From UBA935 sp031555615 (GTDB lineage: Bacteria; Bacillota; Clostridia; Lachnospirales; Lachnospiraceae): a DNA stretch of 64,000 bases. The stretch lies in assembly GCA_031555615.1 (NCBI GenBank), contig JAVBUF010000003.1:96442-160441 (forward strand), given 5' to 3'. This document shows positions 20,144 through 27,637 of this stretch, in pieces (position 1 is the first letter of the stretch; the number at the start of each line of letters is the position of its first letter). Under the pieces are notes generated by a model. The model saw only the letters and a list, made by a program, of their open reading frames with translations. It did no database searches and had not been told where the DNA came from. The position numbers and the translations under genes were made by a program.

Positions 20144-21741
20144 GAAAATCCTCCTCCCATTCGCATGGATACCACTGCCGGTGGTTCCAGTCCGGCCTCT
20201 TTCAACAAGTCCTGCTGACGGAATATCAGATCACCGGAGCCTTCTCCAATCACTCGCCCTCCGGCCAATACGATAATGCGTTCAAAGCAATCATAGACAA
20301 AATCCATATCATGAAGAATGGAGATAACTGTCTTTCCCTCTTCCTCCAATTCCCTTATAATACCTTTCAAAGTCTCCCTGCCCCGATAATCCTGGGCGAT
20401 GGTGGGTTCATCAAGAATGATAACATCTGTATTCATAGCCAGAACCGAAGCAATACTGACCATTTTGCGTTCCGAAAGCTCCAAATCATAGGGATTGGTT
20501 TCCTCCCGGCCTGATAAACCGGTCATGGCAAGGGCTTTTAAGGACTGTTCTAAAGCCTGTTCCTTATCCATACCGATGTTCAACGGGCCAAACATCACTT
20601 CATCCAAAACCTGATATTTGAAAATCTGATCATCGGGATTCTGAAATACATACCCTACATCTTTGGCCAGCATGGCTGTGGTTTTCCCGGAAATATCTTC
20701 GTTTTTATAGTAGATACTGCCGGAAACCGGAATCAGCAATCCCTTCAGCACTTTAACAAACGTCGTCTTACCGGCCCCGTTTTGCCCTACAATGGCCGTT
20801 GAACGGGAATCCAGTTCCAGGCTCAGATTCTCAATTACCGGAATGTCCGGAAAATAGGAAAAAGACAATTTTTCCACAGAAAATACTGTTTCCGCCGGTT
20901 TCTGAAGCTTTTCTTTCCAACCGTATTGATTTAGAATATCCTTTCCTTTTTGCTGTACCAGATACTTAAGGGGCGGACAGATTCCGTAATTTATCAGATC
21001 CGCTCGGGAAAAGATCTTATCCGGCACATCAAAATCCACTATTTCCCCTTGATGCAGCAGTAAAATACGATCGCAGTAAACGGCCAGTTTTTCCATCTTC
21101 TGTTCAGCCATAATAATGGTAATCCCGGATTGTTTCAACACTTCGATGGCACGAAATACCTCTTCGCTGGCTGCCGGGTCCAATTGCGAGGTGGGCTCGT
21201 CCAAAACCAAAATCTCCGGCTGCATCACCAAAATGCTGGCAAGGGCTACCCGCTGCATCTGCCCGCCGGACAAATCAAAGGGATTCCGATCCCGATAGGG
21301 GGCAATATCCAAAAGTTTCAGTACCTGCGTAACACGAAGATGGATTTCTTCTCCCGGCACCCCCATATTCTGCAATCCAAACGCAACCTCTTCATAAACC
21401 GTAGCTTTGGCACCGGAAAGCTGATTAAAGGGATTCTGAAAGACCAATCCCACCTTTTGGCACAACTGCGCCACCGGGGTTTTGGAAACCACCACTCCAT
21501 GACCGGCATTCTCAGCCATAGGATTATTGTCGTCAAGGATAACACTGCCGCCATAGGCCCCCTTATAAAAATGCGGAACCAGACCCATTATGGCATTGCA
21601 AAAGGTACTTTTTCCCGCACCGTTTTCGCCTATCAAGCCAATAAACTCTCCCTTTTCAATGGTCAGGGAAAGATCATTCAGCGCCAATTTCTCCTGATGA
21701 GGATATCGGTATTTTAAGTTTTGTATTGTAATACAGGTCAT
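20140..21741 (-). CDS. ecfA: ECF transporter ATPase, fused EcfA1-EcfA2
   Basis: 533 aa with two complete ABC domains. The start at 21741 is chosen because ATGA overlaps the EcfT stop and GGAGG lies 8 nt upstream. Domain 1 has Walker A GENGAGKST, signature LSGGQMQRVALA and Walker B ILVLDEPTSQLD. Domain 2 has Walker A GQNGAGKTT and Walker B VIILDEPTIAQD, but its signature reads LSERKMVSIA instead of LSGGQ, so the two ATP sites are unequal. Energy-coupling factor transporters import vitamins or, in some cases, nucleosides. Gene order S, T, A makes a complete dedicated system. Confidence 0.9.
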   Translation of the reverse strand: MTCITIQNLKYRYPHQEKLALNDLSLTIEKGEFIGLIGENGAGKSTFCNAIMGLVPHFYKGAYGGSVILDDNNPMAENAGHGVVVSKTPVAQLCQKVGLVFQNPFNQLSGAKATVYEEVAFGLQNMGVPGEEIHLRVTQVLKLLDIAPYRDRNPFDLSGGQMQRVALASILVMQPEILVLDEPTSQLDPAASEEVFRAIEVLKQSGITIIMAEQKMEKLAVYCDRILLLHQGEIVDFDVPDKIFSRADLINYGICPPLKYLVQQKGKDILNQYGWKEKLQKPAETVFSVEKLSFSYFPDIPVIENLSLELDSRSTAIVGQNGAGKTTFVKVLKGLLIPVSGSIYYKNEDISGKTTAMLAKDVGYVFQNPDDQIFKYQVLDEVMFGPLNIGMDKEQALEQSLKALAMTGLSGREETNPYDLELSERKMVSIASVLAMNTDVIILDEPTIAQDYRGRETLKGIIRELEEEGKTVISILHDMDFVYDCFERIIVLAGGRVIGEGSGDLIFRQQDLLKEAGLEPPAVVSMRMGGGFS

Positions 21742-22505
21742 ATCCATAACCTCCAAAAAATTGCTGCAGCCAGAGCAATCCCTAATAGAACCTCCCAAAT
21801 CCTGTCAGCCCGGCCCTGGGAACGCTTAGAAAGAAAAGTCTTTTTTGCTTTTGACTCGAATCCCCGTACTTCCAAAGCCACCGCCCGCTCTCTGGTATTA
21901 ACCAGGGAACTGGTTACCACAGGGGATATTAAGGGCAAAAAGGCTTTGGCACGTTTCAGCAGGCTGCCTTCCGTTTCCAGTCCGCGGCTTCTCTGGGCAT
22001 CCATAATGGTATCCTTTGTCCCCATCATCTGGGGAATGATCTGAAACACCGATATGATAATATAACCGGCCTTTTTGGATAACCCGATCCTTTCCATTTC
22101 CTCAACCAGATCAAAGGGATTGGTTGACAAAACGAAAAGTGCAAAGGACAGCAGCATATTTAATATATTCAATCCGATCCGGGTGGCATAAAGAACCCCT
22201 TCTCGATAAAAACAAACCTTGCCCAGAAAAAATAAGGGAATTTCATTTCCTTTATAAAAAAGTCCTTGAATCAGGAAAATAGTTGCCAGAATGGTAAAAG
22301 AAAAAGCAATCAGCGGTAAGGCTTTTTTAAAAAGCCCACCACTGATCAATAAAAGAATACTGATTCCGATTGTGAAAAGAAAAAACGCCAAATTACCGGC
22401 AAGCAGCGGAACTGCAATGGCCGTAGCAACATAAAATAATTTTGTAAAAGGATGAAGTCTGGTCAGGTAAGTCTCCTTATCAACATACAAGCTAATACTT
22501 TTCAT
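21738..22505 (-). CDS. ecfT: ECF transporter transmembrane coupling protein EcfT
   Basis: 255 aa with about five hydrophobic segments. The cytoplasmic region carries two Arg-containing coupling motifs, SRGLE and VRGFE, the hallmark by which EcfT grips the ATPase domains. It overlaps the ATPase gene by 4 nt and follows the S-component gene by about 24 nt, so stoichiometric expression is expected. It links ATP hydrolysis to the substrate-binding S component. Confidence 0.88.
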   Translation of the reverse strand: MKSISLYVDKETYLTRLHPFTKLFYVATAIAVPLLAGNLAFFLFTIGISILLLISGGLFKKALPLIAFSFTILATIFLIQGLFYKGNEIPLFFLGKVCFYREGVLYATRIGLNILNMLLSFALFVLSTNPFDLVEEMERIGLSKKAGYIIISVFQIIPQMMGTKDTIMDAQRSRGLETEGSLLKRAKAFLPLISPVVTSSLVNTRERAVALEVRGFESKAKKTFLSKRSQGRADRIWEVLLGIALAAAIFWRLWI

Positions 22506-22529
22506 GCGTTTTTTCCTCTTGTGGTCAGT

Positions 22530-23132
22530 TTAATCCAAACTTTCCACGGTGTCGTCAGCTGTATACAGAGCCGTTAATTTTTTAGGAAGCCCTTTAATAA
22601 TGGCAAATACAATGATTAATGTCAATAGTTTATCCGGAACATCCACCACCAGCTCATCCAAAAAAGAACCTATGAAAACCGGCATATTGGCCGACTGAGT
22701 AGCTCCAAACAAAGCATCTCCCCAGAAATTTCCGGTGGTACCGCCCCAGAAAATAATGTTAAGGGGGGTGGAAATCACTACTGCTGTCAGACCGGCAGCA
22801 CAGGCTGTAAGCAAAGCCTTGGGGAAGGTTTCCATAAAGCCCAGGCGGGACATGATTCCTACCGCAAGACCAATCCCCAGACTGGTAAGCGCATAGATCA
22901 GGGTAATATTATCACCGGTGGTAATGCCATAGATCAGGTTGTTTGCGGCTCCGCAGATAGCTCCGATAATGGGGCCGCCTAAGAATGCCCCGATACAGGT
23001 TCCGATACAGTCCAGCCACAAAGGCAGTTTCAGTACCGATGCAAACAGCTTGCCAAGATAGTTGATACCGATACAGGTGGGAATCAATGCAATAATAGCA
23101 ACATTCCATTTGGTGTAAAATAATTTTTTCAT
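22530..23132 (-). CDS. ECF transporter S component, predicted nucleoside or nucleobase specificity
   Basis: 200 aa, about six membrane helices and no soluble domains, fitting a substrate-specific S component. The start at 23132 follows GGAGGAGTAGT and lies one base beyond the phosphorylase stop. It belongs with the T and A genes immediately downstream. Specificity is inferred only from tight linkage to a nucleoside phosphorylase gene; I could not read it from the sequence itself. A vitamin or other small metabolite remains possible. Confidence 0.8.
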   Translation of the reverse strand: MKKLFYTKWNVAIIALIPTCIGINYLGKLFASVLKLPLWLDCIGTCIGAFLGGPIIGAICGAANNLIYGITTGDNITLIYALTSLGIGLAVGIMSRLGFMETFPKALLTACAAGLTAVVISTPLNIIFWGGTTGNFWGDALFGATQSANMPVFIGSFLDELVVDVPDKLLTLIIVFAIIKGLPKKLTALYTADDTVESLD

Positions 23133-23133
23133 A

Positions 23134-23904
23134 CTACTCCTCCTCATCCTTCTTGATGTGATTTTTTGATTCTTTTTCTATTCTCTCAAACGCATAAAGC
23201 GCTGTCAGAATCTGATTTTTTTCCCCCATCGCTGTCAATTCTCCGCCGTTGGTATAGCGGTTGATATTGACTGAAAGGTCTGCCTGATATTCTACCACAA
23301 CATTTAAAAGCGATGCCGCCTGTATCCCCCGGCAGCGGCTGACGGCAAATAAAGCTGCCGTTTCCATATCCGAACCAGCTGCTCCTTTGGAAGACCACAG
23401 CTCGTCCAACTCCCTTTTGTTTTCCAGATATAAACAATCATGACTCCGGCACAGACCGGTGGTATATGTAATTCCCAGTTCCTCGGCACTTTCCTGACAG
23501 GCCTTTACCAGTAGTAAATCTGCAGACAATATGGTAGTTTCAGGAACATAGGCCTTAGAAGTACCATCGTCCAAAACTGCCTGATTGGCAATGAGGACTG
23601 TTCCCAGCTTTAAATTTGTCTGTAAGGCTCCGCTGCTGCCTACTCGGATGATCGTCTTTACCCCGATCCGGCTAAGCTCTTCAATAGCAATCGCCGCCGA
23701 AGGGGCACCGATTCCGGTGGAAACTGCCAGTACCGGAATATCATGGAAATATCCACGGATACTCTTAAACTCCCTGTTCCAGGCCAGGGGTGTCACCTGA
23801 TCCAGGTGCCTCGCAATTACATCAATCCTGGCGGGATCACCGGCAATAATGGCATAATCAGCAGTATCTTCAGCCGATAACTTTATATGCGGCATCTTTT
23901 CCAT
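23134..23904 (-). CDS. Nucleoside phosphorylase, uridine phosphorylase type
   Basis: 256 aa, the usual length for hexameric Udp/DeoD-type enzymes. The N-terminal AIIAGDPARIDVIARHL motif (phosphate binding with GDPxR) and RVGSSGALQ block are diagnostic, and the later DMETAALFAVS block provides the Glu that holds the ribose. It would split uridine or a related nucleoside with phosphate into base plus ribose-1-phosphate in the cytoplasm. It is first in an operon with an ECF importer, which suggests import and breakdown of nucleosides. Ribosome site AAGGTG lies 8 nt before ATG. Confidence 0.9.
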   Translation of the reverse strand: MEKMPHIKLSAEDTADYAIIAGDPARIDVIARHLDQVTPLAWNREFKSIRGYFHDIPVLAVSTGIGAPSAAIAIEELSRIGVKTIIRVGSSGALQTNLKLGTVLIANQAVLDDGTSKAYVPETTILSADLLLVKACQESAEELGITYTTGLCRSHDCLYLENKRELDELWSSKGAAGSDMETAALFAVSRCRGIQAASLLNVVVEYQADLSVNINRYTNGGELTAMGEKNQILTALYAFERIEKESKNHIKKDEEE

Positions 23905-23920
23905 CAGAAATCACCTTGGT

Positions 23921-23944
23921 TACTGTTCACTGGTGTAAACAGTA
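23921..23944. promoter_or_regulatory. Inverted-repeat operator in the phosphorylase/ECF operon leader
   Basis: TACTGTT (23921-23927) and AACAGTA (23938-23944) form 7-bp perfect arms around a 10-bp spacer, between the promoter and the phosphorylase start. This is a likely repressor site; the regulator is not identified in this window. Confidence 0.5.
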
Positions 23945-23963
23945 ATAATCCTTTTTGTTATTG

Positions 23964-23992
23964 AAAATAACATATGGTTATGGTCTTGTCAA
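23964..23992 (-). promoter_or_regulatory. Sigma-A promoter for the phosphorylase/ECF/sensory operon
   Basis: On the minus strand TTGACA (23987-23992) is separated by 17 nt from TATTTT (23964-23969), about 60 nt upstream of the phosphorylase start. No other gap of promoter size is seen until 13530, so it may drive about 10 kb. Confidence 0.65.
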
Positions 23993-24011
23993 CCGCTGAT
24001 TGAGCATGTAC

Positions 24012-24092
24012 AATACGAGAAGATAAACTAATGTGTGAAAATACCACACTTAAGTTTATCTATATCTCGTATTAAAGAACGCAAGCGTTCTT
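24012..24092. repeat. Nested inverted repeats in an intergenic region
   Basis: Outer arms AATACGAGA (24012-24020) and TCTCGTATT (24065-24073) and adjoining inner arms AGATAAACT (24021-24029) and AGTTTATCT (24053-24061) make an 18-bp stem with a 3-nt bulge. A second 8-bp stem with a 2-nt centre, AAGAACGC/GCGTTCTT, lies at 24075-24092. The region is between divergently transcribed genes and could be a structured RNA, a terminator pair or a small mobile-element remnant. Confidence 0.6.
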
Positions 24093-24137
24093 CCGACGAA
24101 GTATTTTACGGATAATCATATAATTTGAGAGGTTTGA

Positions 24138-24692
24138 ATGATGAAAGATTTGTTGCTTGTAGTGGATATGCAGAATGTCTATAAGGAGGGAGCTCCGTGG
24201 GGCTGCCGCAATACCGATGAGGTGATTCGAAAGATCAGGAAGCTGGCTGACTCCGGATTGCCGGAACAGGTGATTTTCACCCGTTTTGATGCCCCTCAGA
24301 ATCCTCACGGAACATGGCAGGCCTATAATGAAGAGTTCGCTGATATTAACAGTGATATCTTCTTAAATGAAATGATGGAGGAACTGCAGCCCTATGCCGA
24401 AAAGTATCCCGTCTACTCCAAGGATACTTATTCCTCTTATTCCATTAAAGAGGTTCGGGATGCTGTAAAGGAAGCTGACCGGGTTCTGCTTACCGGTGTT
24501 GTTGCGGAATGTTGTATTCTGGCCACATTGGAGAGCCTGATCGATGCAGGCGTAAAAGTGCTTTACTTGAAAGATGCTATCGCCGGACAAACCTCCGAAT
24601 TTGAAGCTGTCATCGAAAAAATAGCCAAAAGCTTTTCTACCATTCACACGGAAGTGATTACCGTAGAAGATTACCTGCACCGACCGCTCTGA
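24138..24692 (+). CDS. Isochorismatase-family cysteine hydrolase
   Basis: 184 aa. The fold's catalytic triad can be placed: Asp10 in LLLVVDMQN, Lys95 in YSKDTYSS, and Cys126 in the GVVAECCILAT loop. Members split amide or vinyl-ether bonds; examples are nicotinamidase, N-carbamoyl hydrolases and isochorismatase. The substrate is unknown. The length is close to nicotinamidases, but the metal-binding D-x-H pattern of PncA is not obvious. It is a single gene, divergent from the nucleoside operon, with GAGAGG before the ATG. A role in nicotinamide or pyrimidine breakdown is possible but not shown. Confidence 0.82.
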   Translation: MMKDLLLVVDMQNVYKEGAPWGCRNTDEVIRKIRKLADSGLPEQVIFTRFDAPQNPHGTWQAYNEEFADINSDIFLNEMMEELQPYAEKYPVYSKDTYSSYSIKEVRDAVKEADRVLLTGVVAECCILATLESLIDAGVKVLYLKDAIAGQTSEFEAVIEKIAKSFSTIHTEVITVEDYLHRPL

Positions 24693-24696
24693 TTAA

Positions 24697-25440
24697 CTAT
24701 TCTCCGGTGGGATCTTCGATCAATGTTGCTGTAATAAAGCAATGGCAATGATCGTCTGATACTTTGGTCTGGTCATCGATAAAATGAACATGACGTTCAT
24801 CATCACAATCTCCTGCTTTTACCTGAAGTCCGGTTTTCACCTCAATCTCATGGAAATGGCCTTCATAAAAATCGGTAATGGTCTTGAATTTATGAATATG
24901 ACCGCCGGGAACCATAATTACTTCACCTGTTATTCCGGCAAAACGATGGTTATGAGCATCTTCTTTGCGTTCTGCTAATCTTACGCTGCCCTGCACCTCA
25001 TGCACATGGGTCTGCTTCTTTTCGGGCCCCCATTTATGAGAGTCTTCTTTTTTGTCATCATATTTGCATTTATCATGCTTCTTATCATCATCCCGGTATT
25101 TATCATCTTTTTTATCGTCTTCCCAGCATTTATCATCCTTTTTATCGTCATCGTATTTTCTATCATCGTATTTATCATCATCGTATTTCTTGTGATCATA
25201 TTTCTTGTCGTCATATTTCTTGTCATCACATCTCTTATCGTCGTATCTCTTGTCGTCATATCTCTTGTCATCGTATTTCTTGTCGTCGTATCTCTTGTCG
25301 TCGTATCTCTTGTCATCGTATCTCTTGTCATCGTATTTCTTGTTGTCGCATCTTTCGTTGTCGTGCTTGTAATCACTGCAACATCTATCTTCTTTCGGAC
25401 AACAACAATTGTCATTGTCTCTCTTATTAAAAAAGTCCAT
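24697..25440 (-). CDS. YmaF-family protein with Cys-rich head and Lys-Tyr-Asp-Asp repeats, probable spore-coat component
   Basis: 247 aa. Residues 1-32 are Cys-rich (CCCPKEDRCC). Residues about 33-130 are a low-complexity run of K/R-YDDK pentads. The C-terminal 110 residues match the YmaF family, with six paired-His motifs (HVHE, HNHRF, GHIHKF, GHFHEI, RHVHF, DHCHC) that could bind metal. The composition resembles exosporium or coat proteins. A sigma-K-like promoter lies upstream, supporting mother-cell expression. Ribosome site GGAGGCATTTT precedes the ATG. The function of YmaF proteins is not established, so the coat role is inference. Confidence 0.75.
   Translation of the reverse strand: MDFFNKRDNDNCCCPKEDRCCSDYKHDNERCDNKKYDDKRYDDKRYDDKRYDDKKYDDKRYDDKRYDDKRCDDKKYDDKKYDHKKYDDDKYDDRKYDDDKKDDKCWEDDKKDDKYRDDDKKHDKCKYDDKKEDSHKWGPEKKQTHVHEVQGSVRLAERKEDAHNHRFAGITGEVIMVPGGHIHKFKTITDFYEGHFHEIEVKTGLQVKAGDCDDERHVHFIDDQTKVSDDHCHCFITATLIEDPTGE
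25050..25345 (-). repeat. 15-bp tandem repeats encoding K/R-YDDK pentads
   Basis: Consecutive 15-bp units of the type CTTGTCGTCGTATCT encode Lys/Arg-Tyr-Asp-Asp-Lys. The first part is nearly uniform, and toward the C-terminal side units drift into DDKKDDK variants. Such arrays change length easily by slippage in multiples of five residues without breaking the frame. Confidence 0.85.
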
Positions 25441-25479
25441 AAAATGCCTCCGATATAATATTTTTTTATTTTGATACTA

Positions 25480-25506
25480 TATTTTATGCAAATTATGCGT
25501 TATTGT
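25480..25506 (-). promoter_or_regulatory. Sigma-K-like promoter of the YmaF-family gene
   Basis: On the minus strand, AC (25505-25506) is followed after 16 nt by CATAAAATA (25480-25488). This fits the sigma-K pattern AC-N16-CATANNNTA, about 40 nt upstream of the start. No good sigma-A pair was seen. Confidence 0.5.
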
Positions 25507-25549
25507 TACAAAATTTGACAGCGAACTGGGGCTTACCGTTGAACATAAT

Positions 25550-25834
25550 TTAAAGTTCCTTCAAAATTTCTTTTATCCGGGCAGGCGCTTTTATTATTCC
25601 ACGCACTTTTACACTTTCTATGGTTTCCCTTACCAAATCAGATGTTACATCTTTGGAAAAAATTAAAATGCCGGCCATTTTAATTTTTGCTTTCCTATTT
25701 GCTGATTTTAGCTTTTCCAAACTTCTGCGAGTGATTGTAATAATACCTATGTATGCCGCGAAGCTCGATTCGTCAATAATATTCCCAACGATTTTTTCCA
25801 GATTACCCTCCAGATCATTTTTTAAGCTTTCCAT
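25550..25834 (-). CDS. Small conserved-looking protein coupled to an ABC exporter, unknown function
   Basis: 94 aa, not recognised. Its ATG overlaps the exporter stop as TAATG, with GGAGGAATTATATA as ribosome site, so it is translationally coupled to the exporter. The sequence alternates acidic helix-like segments with a hydrophobic strand (AYIGIITITRRSL, MAGILIFSKD), suggesting a compact alpha/beta domain. No signal peptide or membrane helix is clear. It could be an accessory or immunity-like partner of the exporter, but this rests only on position. Confidence 0.7.
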   Translation of the reverse strand: MESLKNDLEGNLEKIVGNIIDESSFAAYIGIITITRRSLEKLKSANRKAKIKMAGILIFSKDVTSDLVRETIESVKVRGIIKAPARIKEILKEL

Positions 25835-27558
25835 TATATAATTCCTCCCGCTCTATTCATTTTTGCTCGGTTATCCTTGTTTAATTGAGAAAAATCGTAA
25901 AATCCTTCCTGCTTTTTTATAAGCTCTTCATATGAACCGATTTCACAAATTGTGCCGTCATCCATATAAATGATTTGGTCGTATCGTTTTAAATTTTCCT
26001 CCTGCAAATTATGCGTAATTGTGATAACTGTCAATTCTTTGATATTTAACAGATTTCCCTCAATATCGTAAGCTGTCTGCATATCAATCGCAGATGTACC
26101 CTCGTCTAAGATCAAAATCGGCTTGTTTTGGATAATCGCTCTGGCGACGGCAATCCGCTGTTTTTGCCCGCCGGAAAGATTTGCACCATTTTCTTCTGCC
26201 AGGGTATCCAAACCATTGGGCAAACTGTTTATAAAACCGGAAACTCCACTGATTTCCAATGCCTTATCGATTTCACTGTCTGCATAGCTGCAATGCAGAC
26301 AAATATTATCATATATACTTTCATTGAACATATAAACATCCTGATGTATTGTTGCGGATAATGTTATCAGCTCATCATAATTCAGCTCAGCCAAATCCCA
26401 ATTGTCATATAAAATTTCTCCCTGATAATCCGGATAATAACCGCAGCAAAGTTTCACAAGAGTTGATTTCCCGCAGCCGTTTTTGCCCACAAGAGCATAT
26501 TTCATTCCTTTTTGAATATCAACGCAAACATCCTTCAGTATTTGCTTTTCCTTACTATAAGAAAACACTAAGTTTCTTATCTGTAGGCTCTTTTCAAAAG
26601 TGGGGTTAATCCTTCCGTTAAAGCTACTGTCCTCATACTCGGAAAACACATTAAGCCGTTGGATGACCGGACGTGCTCCTTTGATTTTCGGTGCATTTTG
26701 AAAAATCATCATTAACGGCTGAACCATCATACCTGTTGCCTGTATGATGCCAACCAGGGCTCCCACAGTTATTCGCCCGTTTATGATAAAATAAGCGGAC
26801 AGAAATATTGCGGAAATCTGTACAAAAATCCCCAGAAGTGCAGATACCGCTTCGTTGGCAGACATGACTTTATCCACAGAATATTTTGCCCTTATTGTCG
26901 CCTTATTACTTTTTTGGAAACGCGTAAGAGTATAACTTCTCATACTGTAAGATTTGATTACTTCAAAGCCGGATAACATGTCTTTTAAATTTCCTGTAAA
27001 CTCCGACAAACTGTTTGAATACTGTTCCTGCTTTTTTTGAATTGCCGCTCCAAACAGTCCGGGAACAACAAGCATCAGCAGTATTGCCCCCAGTACATAT
27101 ATGGCAATGATAATATCAAAATAAAACATAACCACCGTGGAAGCTGCAAAAATAATTCCGTATTGGATTACTGTCAGCAAGGCTAATAAGTAATTATCCT
27201 CTATGATCTTCACATCATTAGTTAATGCCGATAAATAATCGGCAGTACTTGTCTTCTGGAAGTCTGGGTAGCTATGTCCGATCATTCCCGCAAATGATTT
27301 GTTGCGGATAGATTTCATAATTTCGCAAACCAGCTTTTTACTAACCAGTGAATATAAAAACGAGAATATCCCAAGAAGAATGAAATACAGTAAGGAACCC
27401 ATTAACGCTCTGCCAAATCTGCCGGCATCTCCGCTTACAGCTATGTCCAGAATTTTTTGTATCAATATTGCTATAAAGACGGATCCTAGTGATTCAGCAA
27501 TACTTAGTAAAACAGTTAAAAAAAGCAGTCCTCTTCGTTTTTTTAGATAATATTTCAT
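25834..27558 (-). CDS. ABC exporter, fused membrane and ATPase domains
   Basis: 574 aa half-transporter. An N-terminal six-helix exporter domain (about residues 10-300) is followed by an ATPase domain with Walker A GKNGCGKST, signature LSGGQKQRIAVARA, Walker B ILILDEGTSAID and switch ITHNL. It probably acts as a dimer exporting drugs, lipids or peptides. ATAAGGAGG precedes the ATG. An upstream TetR gene and TetR-type palindromes point to induction by the exported compound. The Walker B reads DEGTSA, as in many MsbA/LmrA-type exporters. Confidence 0.9.
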   Translation of the reverse strand: MKYYLKKRRGLLFLTVLLSIAESLGSVFIAILIQKILDIAVSGDAGRFGRALMGSLLYFILLGIFSFLYSLVSKKLVCEIMKSIRNKSFAGMIGHSYPDFQKTSTADYLSALTNDVKIIEDNYLLALLTVIQYGIIFAASTVVMFYFDIIIAIYVLGAILLMLVVPGLFGAAIQKKQEQYSNSLSEFTGNLKDMLSGFEVIKSYSMRSYTLTRFQKSNKATIRAKYSVDKVMSANEAVSALLGIFVQISAIFLSAYFIINGRITVGALVGIIQATGMMVQPLMMIFQNAPKIKGARPVIQRLNVFSEYEDSSFNGRINPTFEKSLQIRNLVFSYSKEKQILKDVCVDIQKGMKYALVGKNGCGKSTLVKLCCGYYPDYQGEILYDNWDLAELNYDELITLSATIHQDVYMFNESIYDNICLHCSYADSEIDKALEISGVSGFINSLPNGLDTLAEENGANLSGGQKQRIAVARAIIQNKPILILDEGTSAIDMQTAYDIEGNLLNIKELTVITITHNLQEENLKRYDQIIYMDDGTICEIGSYEELIKKQEGFYDFSQLNKDNRAKMNRAGGII

Positions 27559-27570
27559 ATAAAACCTCCT

Positions 27571-27585
27571 TATACATTCTGTATG
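27571..27585. promoter_or_regulatory. Candidate TetR operator, site 3, before the ABC exporter
   Basis: TATACATTCTGTATG resembles the two palindromes at the tetR promoter (12 of 15 positions match either one). It lies 13 nt upstream of the exporter ATG, next to the ribosome site. Confidence 0.5.
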
Positions 27586-27604
27586 TATGTATTTGTTTTA
27601 AATA

Positions 27605-27624
27605 AAACTACCATACGGTAGTTT
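27605..27624 (-). terminator. Small hairpin between the TetR gene and the exporter
   Basis: AAACTACC and GGTAGTTT are perfect 8-bp arms with a 4-nt loop, followed on the minus strand by TATTT. It may be a weak terminator for tetR or a further protein-binding palindrome. Confidence 0.4.
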
Positions 27625-27637
27625 CATTATGTTACTT

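Noticed and set aside
25050..25345. Regular 15-bp repeats resembling a CRISPR array
   Set aside because: Units are directly tandem with no spacers, lie inside a coding frame and encode a pentapeptide repeat.
25000..25458. 152-codon plus-strand frame rich in Val/Ile/Leu that looks like a membrane protein
   Set aside because: It is the complement of the Asp-rich repeats of the YmaF-family gene; GTC/ATC codons arise from complementing GAC/GAT. It has no ribosome site and ends in the real gene's upstream region.
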